Source of the DNA: CAYREX01 sp964423505
Lineage (GTDB): Bacteria > Fermentibacterota > Fermentibacteria > Fermentibacterales > JCC-6
Reading direction: 5' to 3'
NCBI GenBank assembly: GCA_964423505.1
Contig: CAYREX010000002.1
Span: forward strand, 186,001 to 250,000
DNA: 64,000 nucleotides
The notes under the pieces are model-generated. The model saw nothing but the letters and a program-made list of their open reading frames with translations. It was not told where the DNA came from and ran no database searches. Numbering within the stretch: the stretch's first letter is position 1; each line of letters opens with the position of its first letter. Below, piece after piece: positions 8,750 through 17,757 of this stretch. The translations under genes were made by a program, and so were the position numbers.

Positions 8750-11428
8750 ATGAATGGGAAGTTGGCCATGGCTTGTCCTGCCGGGGGCGTAAGCCCTCTT
8801 CTCTCGCTCCCCGCCTGCCTGCTTCTGCTCCCTGTCTGTTTCGGTGTCGCTCTCGGATCGGATACGGGCGTTATCGCCGGCGTGGTTACCGGCGGGTCAG
8901 GCGCCCCGGTGGTAGGTGCGAGCGTGCTGGTCGAGGGAAGCAGCTTCGGCTCGATGACCAACGCACAGGGGGAGTACTACGTCACCCAGCTGACTCCCGG
9001 CGATTACACGCTTATAGCCCGTATGGTCGGCATGGGCGAGGTCAGGCTGGAAGGTGTCACGGTCATCTCCGGCCAGACCACCAGGATTGACATTGCCATG
9101 AGCGAGGAAACTGTCGGCGAAACCGTCATCCAGGTCACCGAACAGCGGAACCTCATCCTGGAGAGCCTGCCCTCGACGATACACGTGATCGACCGGAGCG
9201 AGGTCGAGACAATGCCGGTGGCCAGCATACTGGACGTTGTCGCGGGGCAGTCGGGTATAAGCTCCCAGGGCGGGGGCATCCATGTCCGAGGCGGACGCTC
9301 CGGCGAGGTCGACTTCCTTCTGAACGGGGTTTCCCTTAGGTCGCCGGTCACCAACACATTCAGCACCGGCATACCGCTCTCCGCGATCTCCGAGACCTCC
9401 GTGACCACCGGCGGCTTCAGCACGGAGTACGGCAATGCCATGTCCGGAGTGGTCGTCATGGCCGCCAGGGAGGGTGGCCCCACGCTGCGGGGCGAGGTCA
9501 AGCTGAGGGGAGGCGATAGGACCAGGTTCGGCGGAGAGAGCGAGGCCCGGAACTACTCCGGCGCCAGCGAGACCAGCAACTACCAGGGCGACCTTCTGGG
9601 TGGGGAGCTTGCCCTCGGAGGTCCCGAGCCGGTAACGGGCATCCTGCTCCCGGCCATCGGGGTGGACATCCCGGGCGAGGCGCGCTTCTTCGGCGCTTGC
9701 GAGTGGTCGCGCAGCGGCTTCGACCTGGAGGACAGCAGGGGGTACAGGGACAACAACTGGACCAACAGCCTTTCCGGCCTAATCAACCTGACCTACCGTC
9801 CCGGGGCCGGCACCAGGCTGGGAGTGCTTGGTCGGTACTCCTACGTGCAGAGCGGCTGGGACGAGTGGGCCTGGTCCATGTACGACACCCCGGCCTACAT
9901 CGAGGGGCAGCCCTACCTGGGAGGGAACGTGGACTACGCCCTGCCCGTACGCTTCGAGGAGGACTGGGGGCTATCCCTGAGCCTCTCCAGGATGCTGAGA
10001 GACAACACCTTCCTCGAGTTGCTCGTGGACGGCAGCGTGTTCGGCAGGTGGCGGCGCATCCGGGACGAGACCGGAGGTTACGTCGGCGAAGAACTGACCC
10101 CGGCAGCCTGGTTCGGGTTCATGTTCCCCGAGGAGCGAGTCGCCGATTCTCTGGGGTTCTACCATGCCGGTGTTCACCCCGAGGTCTGGCTGGAGTCGAG
10201 GAGCGAGATCCTCTCGGGCAGGGCGGGTGTCACCACCATGATAAGCCCGGATGTCGAGTTCAGGGTCGGGCTCGAGGGTCGGCTCTACGACATCTACGAC
10301 TTCAGCGTCTTCGCCGAGGGGCCGGGGCAGACCTTCGTCAGCAACTGGAGCGCCTCTCCGAGATCCGCGGCTGCCTTCCTGGAGTCGTCGGCCGACTTCT
10401 CCGGGGCAATGGTCCTCAATACCGGACTCAGGCTGGACATGTTCGACCCCAACTGGTCGCGGATAGTGGCCGGAGAGGCGGGTGAGTCCAGGGTCCCGGT
10501 GAAATGGCAGGTGAGCCCACGCCTCGGGATGACCCATCCCGTATCCGAGCGGGACGTCTTCTTCGCGACTTACGGCCACTATTTCCAGATGCCGGAGATG
10601 AACCAGATGTTCTTCGGCACCGACTACAACCTCGCCAGCGAGTACTCCCTTGTCGGGAACCCGGACCTGGAGGCAATGAGGACAATCTCGTACGAGGCCG
10701 GGCTGCGGCACAGGTTCGACGAGCTCTCCACCCTGGCCTTCTCCGCCTTCCACAAGGAGATGACAGGCCTTGTGCGTACGGCCCCCGTCTCCGGCAGCGG
10801 CGAGGACCGCTTCTACGAGTACGAGAACGACGACAGCTACGCCACCGCCCAGGGCATCGAGCTGACCCTTGGCAGGCTTCCCGGCAGGTTCTGGTCGGGC
10901 AGCCTGAGCTACACCTACTCGCTGGCCGAGGGCAGGTACTCCTCGGCCACCGAGCAGTACGAGTACTCCTCGCAGGGCTTCTCGGTGATACCGGAGGACG
11001 AGAGCTACCTGGACTGGGACCAGAGGCATTCCGCCGATGCGCACCTGGGGCTGGAGCTGCAGCGGGGCGAGGGACCCGCGCTCGGAGGACTCCGGCCGTT
11101 CGAGGGGATGGGTCTCAGCCTGGACTGGAGCTGGGGCAGCGGCTACCCGTACAGCGCACCGTCGGAGGACTCCCTGCCCTCCATCAACGCCGAGCGCTAC
11201 CCCTGGACCATGCAGACCGACCTGGGGCTCTCCAGGAGGATATGGCTGGCCGGCACGGAGCTGAAGCTGCAGATGACCGTCTACAACCTGTTCGACAGGC
11301 GCAACATCGTAACCATCTACGATCCGGCATACTACCTTCAGACCGGGGACCCCGGAGGCATCATCGGGAATCCCGCGGCGTGGTCCCCGGCCAGGCACTT
11401 CCTCTTCGAGCTCGGGGTGGAATGGTGA
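8750..11428 (+). CDS. TonB-dependent receptor with carboxypeptidase-regulatory-like domain
   Basis: 892 residues. A signal peptide (hydrophobic LLSLPACLLLLPVCFGVALG) precedes a carboxypeptidase-D-regulatory-like beta sandwich: GVIAGVVTGGSGAPVVGASV, with TNAQGEYYVTQLTPGDYTL near residue 70. A plug domain follows (IHVIDRSEVETMPVASILDVV to GIHVRGGRSGEVDFLLNGV, ~145-245), then a ~640-residue outer-membrane beta-barrel with alternating aromatic strands. The protein ends in FLFELGVEW, a typical terminal aromatic for the outer-membrane insertion signal. This is a SusC-like/TonB-transporter architecture without an evident TonB box. The stop overlaps the start of a propeller lipoprotein (ATGGTGA), suggesting the two work together. 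Substrate unknown. Confidence 0.88.
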   Translation: MNGKLAMACPAGGVSPLLSLPACLLLLPVCFGVALGSDTGVIAGVVTGGSGAPVVGASVLVEGSSFGSMTNAQGEYYVTQLTPGDYTLIARMVGMGEVRLEGVTVISGQTTRIDIAMSEETVGETVIQVTEQRNLILESLPSTIHVIDRSEVETMPVASILDVVAGQSGISSQGGGIHVRGGRSGEVDFLLNGVSLRSPVTNTFSTGIPLSAISETSVTTGGFSTEYGNAMSGVVVMAAREGGPTLRGEVKLRGGDRTRFGGESEARNYSGASETSNYQGDLLGGELALGGPEPVTGILLPAIGVDIPGEARFFGACEWSRSGFDLEDSRGYRDNNWTNSLSGLINLTYRPGAGTRLGVLGRYSYVQSGWDEWAWSMYDTPAYIEGQPYLGGNVDYALPVRFEEDWGLSLSLSRMLRDNTFLELLVDGSVFGRWRRIRDETGGYVGEELTPAAWFGFMFPEERVADSLGFYHAGVHPEVWLESRSEILSGRAGVTTMISPDVEFRVGLEGRLYDIYDFSVFAEGPGQTFVSNWSASPRSAAAFLESSADFSGAMVLNTGLRLDMFDPNWSRIVAGEAGESRVPVKWQVSPRLGMTHPVSERDVFFATYGHYFQMPEMNQMFFGTDYNLASEYSLVGNPDLEAMRTISYEAGLRHRFDELSTLAFSAFHKEMTGLVRTAPVSGSGEDRFYEYENDDSYATAQGIELTLGRLPGRFWSGSLSYTYSLAEGRYSSATEQYEYSSQGFSVIPEDESYLDWDQRHSADAHLGLELQRGEGPALGGLRPFEGMGLSLDWSWGSGYPYSAPSEDSLPSINAERYPWTMQTDLGLSRRIWLAGTELKLQMTVYNLFDRRNIVTIYDPAYYLQTGDPGGIIGNPAAWSPARHFLFELGVEW

Positions 11429-12426
11429 GCCGTGCCCGTGTAGCCCCTGCCGCCCTGCTGGCAGCGCTCCTGTCCGGCTGTCACCAGCCGGTGGAGTATT
11501 CAACCACGCTGGAGTGCGGGGTCATCAAGCTGAGCGTGCCGGACAACACCGTGGTCGGCTCCGTCGCCGGCATAGAGGACGGCAGGGCGCTCTGCTCCGT
11601 CGGGAGTACCGGATTCATCGTTCTGGCCGGGTCCGGCATGCTGTACGGCTTCGATTCCGAGTCGATGATCCTGGACACCTCATACGTCATCGGTTCGGGA
11701 AGCGGCTCCGGCTACTCCCAGGCCGTCCGCTCCGGCTCCCGTTACGTCTACACCGTCGGCGATGCCGGGAACCTGCTCGAGGTGGATATCGAGGAGGGCA
11801 TGGTCGTCGACGAGTTCCAGGCCGGACCCTTCCCGGTGGCCCTCTGCGCCTCGGCCTCCAACGGCTACCTCTACGTGGCCGATGGAAGCGATCTGAGGGT
11901 CAGGGAGGTGGACCCCTCGGGCAACGAGGTCCTCAGGGAGTCGGACCCGCTCGGCGCCGTACCGACGGCGCTCTCGGCGGAGACCTTCCTCGACGAGTAC
12001 CTCCTTGTCTGCTGCGCCGACGAGGACGGAACGGTCGAGAGGATAACCCTCGGGACGTTCTACTCCTCGGAGACCTACGTCGGCGCTCCGGGAACCGACA
12101 TGGCCGCCTTCCAATCGGAATCGATATGGGCAGTGGTGCATCCGGACTGGTACGGCGAGAACGGGAGCATCACCCTCTGCTACAGCTTCTCTCTGCCGCA
12201 GATGACCGAGATCGACATTGCCGGTCACCCGACAGACCTCTGCAGCGTGCCGGGGACGAACCTCTGTTACGTGCTGAGCTATCTGGGGGAGGGGACATCG
12301 CGGGTGACCGCGGTAGACTACTTCACCGCCGAGGTCATCGACTACTGCGAGCTCGAGGGGTTTCCCTGGGACATCACATCGCACGCCAACGGCGAGTACG
12401 TGCTCGTGCTCACGTCGGAGCTTTGA
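11422..12426 (+). CDS. Propeller-type lipoprotein coupled to the TonB receptor
   Basis: 334 residues from the ATG at 11422, which overlaps the receptor gene's stop; GTG 11425 is an alternative. A lipoprotein signal is clear: MVSRARVAPAALLAALLSGC with the lipobox Cys at residue 20. The mature protein has YncE-like propeller repeats (GNLLEVDIEEGMVVDEFQAG, GYLYVADGSDLRVREVDPSG, DLCSVPGTNLCYVLSY). Translational coupling to a TonB-dependent receptor suggests an outer-membrane partner that binds ligand or caps the barrel, comparable in position, not sequence, to SusD-like partners. That role is inference; the family is recognised only at the fold level. Confidence 0.78.
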   Translation: MVSRARVAPAALLAALLSGCHQPVEYSTTLECGVIKLSVPDNTVVGSVAGIEDGRALCSVGSTGFIVLAGSGMLYGFDSESMILDTSYVIGSGSGSGYSQAVRSGSRYVYTVGDAGNLLEVDIEEGMVVDEFQAGPFPVALCASASNGYLYVADGSDLRVREVDPSGNEVLRESDPLGAVPTALSAETFLDEYLLVCCADEDGTVERITLGTFYSSETYVGAPGTDMAAFQSESIWAVVHPDWYGENGSITLCYSFSLPQMTEIDIAGHPTDLCSVPGTNLCYVLSYLGEGTSRVTAVDYFTAEVIDYCELEGFPWDITSHANGEYVLVLTSEL

Positions 12427-12491
12427 TGCGTAGCCGAAGCCGTCCGGTGACGACGGAGACCGGATTGCAGTCTTCGGTTAGGTCCCCGGTG

Positions 12492-12821
12492 CTACTCGGC
12501 GAGCCTGGAGCTCACGAGACGGTTCATGCTGACGCCCTCCTCCGCGGCGGTCTCCGCCAGCTTCCTGTGGAGCTCCGGCGGTATCCGCACCACGAACCGG
12601 CCGCTGAACCGCCGGGTGGAGAAAGGCTCGGGAACCGCCTCCCCGTTATCCCTCATGTCCTCCACCACGTCGGAGACCAGACGCCTGATGCCGACGAGAG
12701 CTTCTTCCTGGCTCTCCGCGAGCCAGCTGAGGCTGGGAAACTCGGTGCAGAGCCCCACGTACTCCCCGTCCTCATCGGACCAGGTCACCCGGTAAGTGTA
12801 ATGGTCGTTCGGAAGCATCAT
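12492..12821 (-). CDS. hicB: HicB-family antitoxin
   Basis: 109 residues. The N-terminal half matches the HicB partial RNase-H-like fold: YTYRVTWSDEDGEYVGLCTEFPSL, with SQEEALVGIRRLVSDVVEDM. The C-terminal half has a ribbon-helix-helix DNA-binding segment (GRFVVRIPPELHRKLAETAA, ending SMNRLVSSRL). In HicAB modules HicB neutralises HicA and binds the operator. Its ATG lies four bases inside the hicA stop, so toxin is translated first, as in many hicAB operons. Confidence 0.9.
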   Translation of the reverse strand: MMLPNDHYTYRVTWSDEDGEYVGLCTEFPSLSWLAESQEEALVGIRRLVSDVVEDMRDNGEAVPEPFSTRRFSGRFVVRIPPELHRKLAETAAEEGVSMNRLVSSRLAE

Positions 12822-13063
12822 CCGCTCCGCAGCCTGTTGATTGCCTTCAGGACCTGCCTGACCTGGTACGGCTTCGCCATGCCCTTCCGCTCCTGTATGT
12901 TGACCCTCGGATCACCCTTCCATGGTGTCCTGTATACCCTGTGGCTGCCCCCTGACCGCCTGGGCTCGCCGAAGAAGTGCTCGCAGACCCTGCAGACCTC
13001 CGAGAACCTCATGCTCTCCGGGCTGTTCCGCATGCGCTCGAGCAGCTTCTCGATACCAGCCAT
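12818..13063 (-). CDS. hicA: HicA-family mRNA interferase toxin
   Basis: 81 residues. HicA is a small dsRBD-like ribonuclease that cleaves mRNA on ribosomes. The key GGSHRVYR segment near residue 38 contains the catalytic His, and the C-terminal MAKPYQVRQVLKAINRL helix is typical of the family. The N-terminus (MRFSEVCRVCEHFFGEPRRSG) matches the usual 'kelikiLkk.Gf.....kGSH' layout but is slightly longer. It is translated just ahead of hicB and preceded by a palindromic operator, so autoregulation is expected. Confidence 0.85.
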   Translation of the reverse strand: MAGIEKLLERMRNSPESMRFSEVCRVCEHFFGEPRRSGGSHRVYRTPWKGDPRVNIQERKGMAKPYQVRQVLKAINRLRSG

Positions 13064-13070
13064 GAGTTAT

Positions 13071-13088
13071 AGTATCAATAATGATACT
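13071..13088. promoter_or_regulatory. Probable HicAB operator
   Basis: Perfect inverted repeat agtatca (13071-13077) ataa tgatact (13082-13088), starting eight bases upstream of the hicA ATG (minus-strand start at 13063). It is AT-rich against a GC-rich background. Autorepression through the HicB ribbon-helix-helix domain is known for the family; binding here is inferred from position. Confidence 0.6.
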
Positions 13089-13142
13089 GATAGTCAACCC
13101 GCCGAAGACAGTGGTGGAGCGAAGACGCAACAGGTTCCCGAC

Positions 13143-14165
13143 TCACCCGGCGAGACGCTCGAGAGCGTACTCCAGGATGGGGTCGATGCCGCTCTGGAAG
13201 TCGCTGCTGTCAGCATGAACGTAGATATCGGGTGGAATCCCTGCCCCTTCGATGACCGTTGTGTCTGCCCTGAGAACAGTCCGGGACGGGCAGGTGACGC
13301 ACCAGCCCTCGGTGAGGGGCCAGCTGTCGGCAGGCCAGTCCGCCCCGCCCCTCGTTGTGTCGCCGACAACCGTGACGTGAGGCAGCTCGGCGAGGTCGCA
13401 GACGAAGAGCTCAGCCGCCCCGGAGCTCCGTTCCCCAGCCAGAACGAGAACCTCGCTCCCGAAGTGCCAGAGCCTGGGGTGCAGGATGACCTCCTCGGGG
13501 GCTGTGAGGTCGTGGTTCCCGGTACTCTGCCGGTACTGGAGGAGATGGCCGACCCGCTGCTGGTCGACGAACCTCCTGACCACCTTGGATACGGGGCTTT
13601 CGGAGCCGCCCTCCGCCATACGGACGTCCAGGACCAGCCCGGGTGCGTCGAGCATCCGCTCGAGGGTGTTGTCGAAGAGGCTGATGTTCATGTCGAACTC
13701 CCAGGAGGCGATGACGAAGTAGGGGATGCTGTCCGGGCCGGCCAGGCAGCAGCCCCAGACGTCCTCCTCGCTCCACTCGAACCCCCATGGCTGCAGGTAC
13801 TCCATCAGCACGTCCATGTCGAAGTTGTCATGGACCGGGGGGTCGTAAGTGGCGATGCGACCGGTCGACGGATCCGAGAGCCAGACGTGCACGTCCTGAA
13901 GCTCCCCGAGCATCCCGGCGGTGAGGGCGAGCATCTGCTCCCTGGAGGTTACCGTATCCAGGCCGGTGGAATAGATGTTCCAGGCCTGGCCCCAGTCGAC
14001 CGAGCGGTGCTCGAACCCCACGTACCGCTCGTCGAACAGCTCCCAGACGAGGAGCATCTCCGACTCGAGGAGGTCCGGGTCCGGAACTGTCGCAGGGCTG
14101 TCTATGCAGCTCGAGAGGACGAGTGCTGCGAGAATGGAGGTGACCGTGCCGGCTGCTGTTCTCAT
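13143..14165 (-). CDS. S41-type protease-like lipoprotein
   Basis: 340 residues with a lipoprotein signal: MRTAAGTVTSILAALVLSSC, lipobox Cys at residue 20. The layout fits the S41 (tail-specific/tricorn-like) peptidase family: an N-terminal helical part (LVWELFDERYVGFEHRSVDW), GELQDVHVWLSDP near residue 90, GLVLDVRMAEGGSES near 180, and VLVLAGERSSGAAELFV near 250, where the Ser of RSSGAAE aligns with the catalytic serine. IPPDIYV near the C-terminus is the usual 'g.gi.Pdi.v' ending. A canonical PDZ domain is not evident. Probably anchored in the periplasm or outer membrane. Start supported by GGAGA five bases before the ATG. Confidence 0.8.
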   Translation of the reverse strand: MRTAAGTVTSILAALVLSSCIDSPATVPDPDLLESEMLLVWELFDERYVGFEHRSVDWGQAWNIYSTGLDTVTSREQMLALTAGMLGELQDVHVWLSDPSTGRIATYDPPVHDNFDMDVLMEYLQPWGFEWSEEDVWGCCLAGPDSIPYFVIASWEFDMNISLFDNTLERMLDAPGLVLDVRMAEGGSESPVSKVVRRFVDQQRVGHLLQYRQSTGNHDLTAPEEVILHPRLWHFGSEVLVLAGERSSGAAELFVCDLAELPHVTVVGDTTRGGADWPADSWPLTEGWCVTCPSRTVLRADTTVIEGAGIPPDIYVHADSSDFQSGIDPILEYALERLAG

Positions 14166-14284
14166 GTCTCCGTCTCCACTCGGACAGGCCGTGGGGGAAA
14201 AGGGACCTCCACCCGGATGAAACTACACCGCGGCATGTTCACACGGCAAGACTCGGAGAATCCCTGCTCCCTCGAGGTGGTCTC

Positions 14285-16696
14285 ATGATTCTCTGGATGC
14301 TCGCGCTGGCCCTTGCATCCGGGAGCGCTCTCTCGCTGGAACCGGGAGATACCGTCGACCTCACGCTGCCCGACATCTCCTACTTCCCCGAGCCGGAGCA
14401 GACCAGGCAGTTCACCTGCAGGGCGGTGACCGAGCATGCGTACTGGCTGGTCCAGGACACCACCTTCATAGACCTCCCGGACACTACCGGGGCGTTCCAG
14501 CTCGTCTGGGGCAACGTCTTCGACCAGTCCTCGCTGGACAGCATCACGGCCGAGTTCGAGGGAGCCGCCGTGGATGTCCACGGAACCGTGACCGGTCTCA
14601 TGGGAGAGATGCCCGAGACCGTGAACGGCGACGACAGGATATGGATGGCCTTCACAGACTACCGCGACTACTACCCGAACCCGCAGACGCCGCCGACCAG
14701 GGTGGGGAGCTGGGCCTACGTCTGGCCGGAGGACTTCGACGGGATATCCATTACCGGGAACAACCACGACCTGGTCTATCTCAATCTGGGCGTCTACAAG
14801 AACATGGAAGGTCAGATGTGGGAGGGGATCCGTCGGGACATACGGACGTGGGCGGTTCCCACCGGACTCGCGCAGCTCCTGCGCACGGCACACAACCGCA
14901 CAGAGGATCGCTGGGTCGTCCGCAGCCTGGGCGCATACGCCCAGCATATGTGCTACGGACTCACCACGGCGCTCAACGACCGCATCGGCCTTGTGTACTG
15001 CCTGGACGTCTTCCGGACCGCCGGCAGCATCGAGCTGACCTGGTGGCGCTCCGGACAGAAGCCGGGTGACTTCGCCGAGAACCGGGGAGCGGGGCTGCTC
15101 TGGATGAAGTACCTCGAGCAGAGGGAGGGCGCCGGGGTGATAACTCGGCTGGTTTCCTCCGACCGGACAGGGATGATGGCCGTTGCCGCGGCTGTCGACA
15201 GCACGGTCCCCGACAGCCTTGCCCTCACCGAGGTGGTCTTCCCGGTCTACGAGGACTGGATGATAGCGAACCTCGTCTCCGAGGTTGCGGATGGCTACGG
15301 CGGAGGCATCTACGAGTACGAGTTCCTCGAGGGTACCGGCCACTCGTTCGGCTTCATCGGCAGCCCTGCCTCGTTCGTCGCGGAGTTCCAGGAGTACCCC
15401 ATCCCGACATGGATAGCCTACGCGCCGTACGGGATGAGCACGAACTCGTTCGCCGCCCAGTACGTCGAGTTCACCGGTGATTACGCGGGGAGCGGCGAGA
15501 CGACTGTCTACCTGAACGGGATGTGCAACAGGGGAGAGGGCTCCGGCCCGAGCCTGGACGGCAGATGGAAGGTCCACCGCATCGTCCTGGACGGCCAGGG
15601 GAGCCTCTCCTCGGTCGAGCAGCTCCCGTCCGAGGCGCCGTTCAACATGACCTTCGAGCTGGAGGGCTCGGCCACCTACCTTGCGCTGACCAATGCTAAC
15701 CCGGGAGGTCCGAGCGGCCTCCGGTTCACGGTCAGCCAGGACGACGCGGAGAGGTCGGTCCTCGTCTCCATGCTGCAGAACGCCATGGACCCCAGATACC
15801 TGCTGATGTACGCGTCCCTCTACAGGGAAGCCCCCAGGGTACCCGACGGCTTCGACTGGGTCGGCCCCAAGCTCGAGGTATCGCTGCTCGGGGAGGGCGG
15901 CATCCCGGACAGCACGGCCACGGTGGACATGGACAACTTCGAGGGGACCCTCTGGGCCGCCATCCTCGAGCTCTGGTCGCCGGGCGACTACCGGGTCTCC
16001 TGCGGTGGGTACGACAGCCTCGGAGTGCGCCACGAGACGGTGCGCTACCTCTCGGCCGCCTACCCGGACGGAGCTGACCTTCTGCTCTCCGTCCCCGGTG
16101 CTGCTCTCACCGTCCCGGCGGGAGGAGCACCTCCGGGCAGAATGCTGGTTCTCTGTGAGGATGACGGCCCCATCCTCTCAGGCACCGGTGCGCCCGAGGG
16201 AATCGAGATCCTCGCTGGCCCCGTCCGCGTGCCGGAAGCCGAGGGTACGCTCTCGTTCGAGACCACCGAGGACTGCTGCATCTACGCATGCGGAGACGGA
16301 GAGTGGACGCGGGTCCCGAGCACCTACTCGGGAGGGAGCGTCAGCTGCGGGGTCTCTGGCGGCGGAAGTTTCGCGCTCGCTGCCGGAGCCGTTGCCGGAC
16401 CGGTCCCGGGAGCAGCCTCTCCTCTGCTTCGGAGCCCGGCCCCGAATCCCTTCTCCACGGCCGTGGGCATCGGGCTGGACCTTCCCGACCCCGGTTCCGC
16501 CAGGCTGCTCGTCTACGACATGAGCGGGAGGGTGGTCAGGGAGCTCCGTGCCGAAGGGCTTCACGCCGGCGAGAACCTTCTCGTATGGGATGGCGTCGAT
16601 TCCAGCGCTTCGCCTGCGGGAGCCGGGATGTACATCTGCCTCGTCGAGTCCGGCGGCTGGTCCGATGCCGTAACCGTCGTGAAGGTGGCGGAATGA
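14285..16696 (+). CDS. Secreted peptidase-like protein lacking HExxH, FlgD-like tail
   Basis: 803 residues. Signal peptide MILWMLALALASGSALS; RBS gaggtgg six bases before the ATG. Residues ~110-330 follow the layout of a secreted metallopeptidase family in which HE(F/L)QHLIH is followed by 'ED.WV.EGL..YA'. Here the equivalent segment is GLAQLLRTAHNRTEDRWVVRSLGAYAQHM, so both the first His-Glu pair and the second-position glutamate are missing. A catalytically dead relative is likely. Beta-sandwich regions follow, and a FlgD-like tail (NPFSTAVGIGLDL, VYDMSGRVVREL, AGMYICLVESGG) ends the protein. It is the first gene of a three-gene overlapping operon. Function unknown. Confidence 0.7.
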   Translation: MILWMLALALASGSALSLEPGDTVDLTLPDISYFPEPEQTRQFTCRAVTEHAYWLVQDTTFIDLPDTTGAFQLVWGNVFDQSSLDSITAEFEGAAVDVHGTVTGLMGEMPETVNGDDRIWMAFTDYRDYYPNPQTPPTRVGSWAYVWPEDFDGISITGNNHDLVYLNLGVYKNMEGQMWEGIRRDIRTWAVPTGLAQLLRTAHNRTEDRWVVRSLGAYAQHMCYGLTTALNDRIGLVYCLDVFRTAGSIELTWWRSGQKPGDFAENRGAGLLWMKYLEQREGAGVITRLVSSDRTGMMAVAAAVDSTVPDSLALTEVVFPVYEDWMIANLVSEVADGYGGGIYEYEFLEGTGHSFGFIGSPASFVAEFQEYPIPTWIAYAPYGMSTNSFAAQYVEFTGDYAGSGETTVYLNGMCNRGEGSGPSLDGRWKVHRIVLDGQGSLSSVEQLPSEAPFNMTFELEGSATYLALTNANPGGPSGLRFTVSQDDAERSVLVSMLQNAMDPRYLLMYASLYREAPRVPDGFDWVGPKLEVSLLGEGGIPDSTATVDMDNFEGTLWAAILELWSPGDYRVSCGGYDSLGVRHETVRYLSAAYPDGADLLLSVPGAALTVPAGGAPPGRMLVLCEDDGPILSGTGAPEGIEILAGPVRVPEAEGTLSFETTEDCCIYACGDGEWTRVPSTYSGGSVSCGVSGGGSFALAAGAVAGPVPGAASPLLRSPAPNPFSTAVGIGLDLPDPGSARLLVYDMSGRVVRELRAEGLHAGENLLVWDGVDSSASPAGAGMYICLVESGGWSDAVTVVKVAE

Positions 16697-17757
16697 TGGG
16701 CTCCCTGCCTCGCACCGTCCTTCTTGTTCTGGTCCTGCTGCTTGCCGCCTGTGCCGAACTCCCCTCCGGGCTCCCGGGAGTGGAAGGCTACGACGGCCTT
16801 GTCGACCTCGGGTGGGAGGCGTTCGTCCAATGGCGGCACGAGGAGTCGATGGACTACTTCCAGAGCGCGATAGAGGTTGACGTGACCAGGCCGGAGGCGC
16901 TCCTCGGCGCAGGGTTGTGCGGGGCTTTCCTGGGGAGATACAGGCACAGGGTCGACGAGTATCTCGCAGCCGCGGTCCAGCAGGACATCGGCCGGTCCGC
17001 CGTCTTCCAGAGGCTGGACGAGGTGCAGACCCAGGACACGATGTGGACGGTCTTCCAGTGCGTCGACCCCGACCTGCCGCCGGACTCGCTGGAAGGCTGG
17101 CTCAGCCTGACCGCGGACTCAGGCATAGTATGGGTCAGCAACAGGATCCATTCCTACCTGGAGGCGGAGAGCCTGGATACCGGCCTCTCCTACAGGTTCC
17201 GCCCGCTCCACACGATGCCGCTCTCCTGCATGGACCTCCATAACGTCCAGAGCGCGGCGTTCCTGGACGGGGACAGCATCTCGGAGGGCTTCATCTACCT
17301 GACCGCTCCCCTTACGGTGATAGAGATAGGGGAGGAGGATTACTACTCCTGGATAATGGCGGGGCAGACGGTCGGCTACGACTACGCAACCCTGGGCACG
17401 GATGCCTCTGCCGGACAGATCACCAGGGACGCGCTCGCCGGCTGGACGCTGTTCCACGAGTCGATGTACGACGAGGGAGATGCCCTCCAGGCGACCGCAT
17501 GCGCGGGTGCCCTGCTGACCATAGACCCCGACTACGCCTTCGGCGAGGGCGATTCCCTGCGGGAATCCGCGCTGGACGTGGATATCGTGGACGTGGCTGC
17601 CAGCGGGGCGGTGCAGGCTTTCTACCGCGAGAAGGCCTCCTTCGCCTGGTTCCTCTGCAGGAGGGCCGGGTACGGTCTCGAGCTGGACCCGGGATCGCCG
17701 GACTTCATGCTCGACCTCCTGGAGGTCATCGAGACGATGCAGGGGGCGGGAGGCTGA
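16693..17757 (+). CDS. TPR-like lipoprotein, function unknown
   Basis: 354 residues from the ATG at 16693, overlapping the previous stop. Clear lipoprotein signal: MMGSLPRTVLLVLVLLLAAC with Cys at residue 20. Residues ~40-90 look like a tetratricopeptide helix pair (DLGWEAFVQWRHEESMDYFQSAIEVDVTRPEALLGAGLCGAFLGRY, read as separate helices), and another helical pair occurs near residue 260. No enzymatic motif found. Its stop overlaps the next ATG by one base, so all three genes should be translated together and may form one surface complex. That is inference from gene overlap. Confidence 0.72.
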   Translation: MMGSLPRTVLLVLVLLLAACAELPSGLPGVEGYDGLVDLGWEAFVQWRHEESMDYFQSAIEVDVTRPEALLGAGLCGAFLGRYRHRVDEYLAAAVQQDIGRSAVFQRLDEVQTQDTMWTVFQCVDPDLPPDSLEGWLSLTADSGIVWVSNRIHSYLEAESLDTGLSYRFRPLHTMPLSCMDLHNVQSAAFLDGDSISEGFIYLTAPLTVIEIGEEDYYSWIMAGQTVGYDYATLGTDASAGQITRDALAGWTLFHESMYDEGDALQATACAGALLTIDPDYAFGEGDSLRESALDVDIVDVAASGAVQAFYREKASFAWFLCRRAGYGLELDPGSPDFMLDLLEVIETMQGAGG

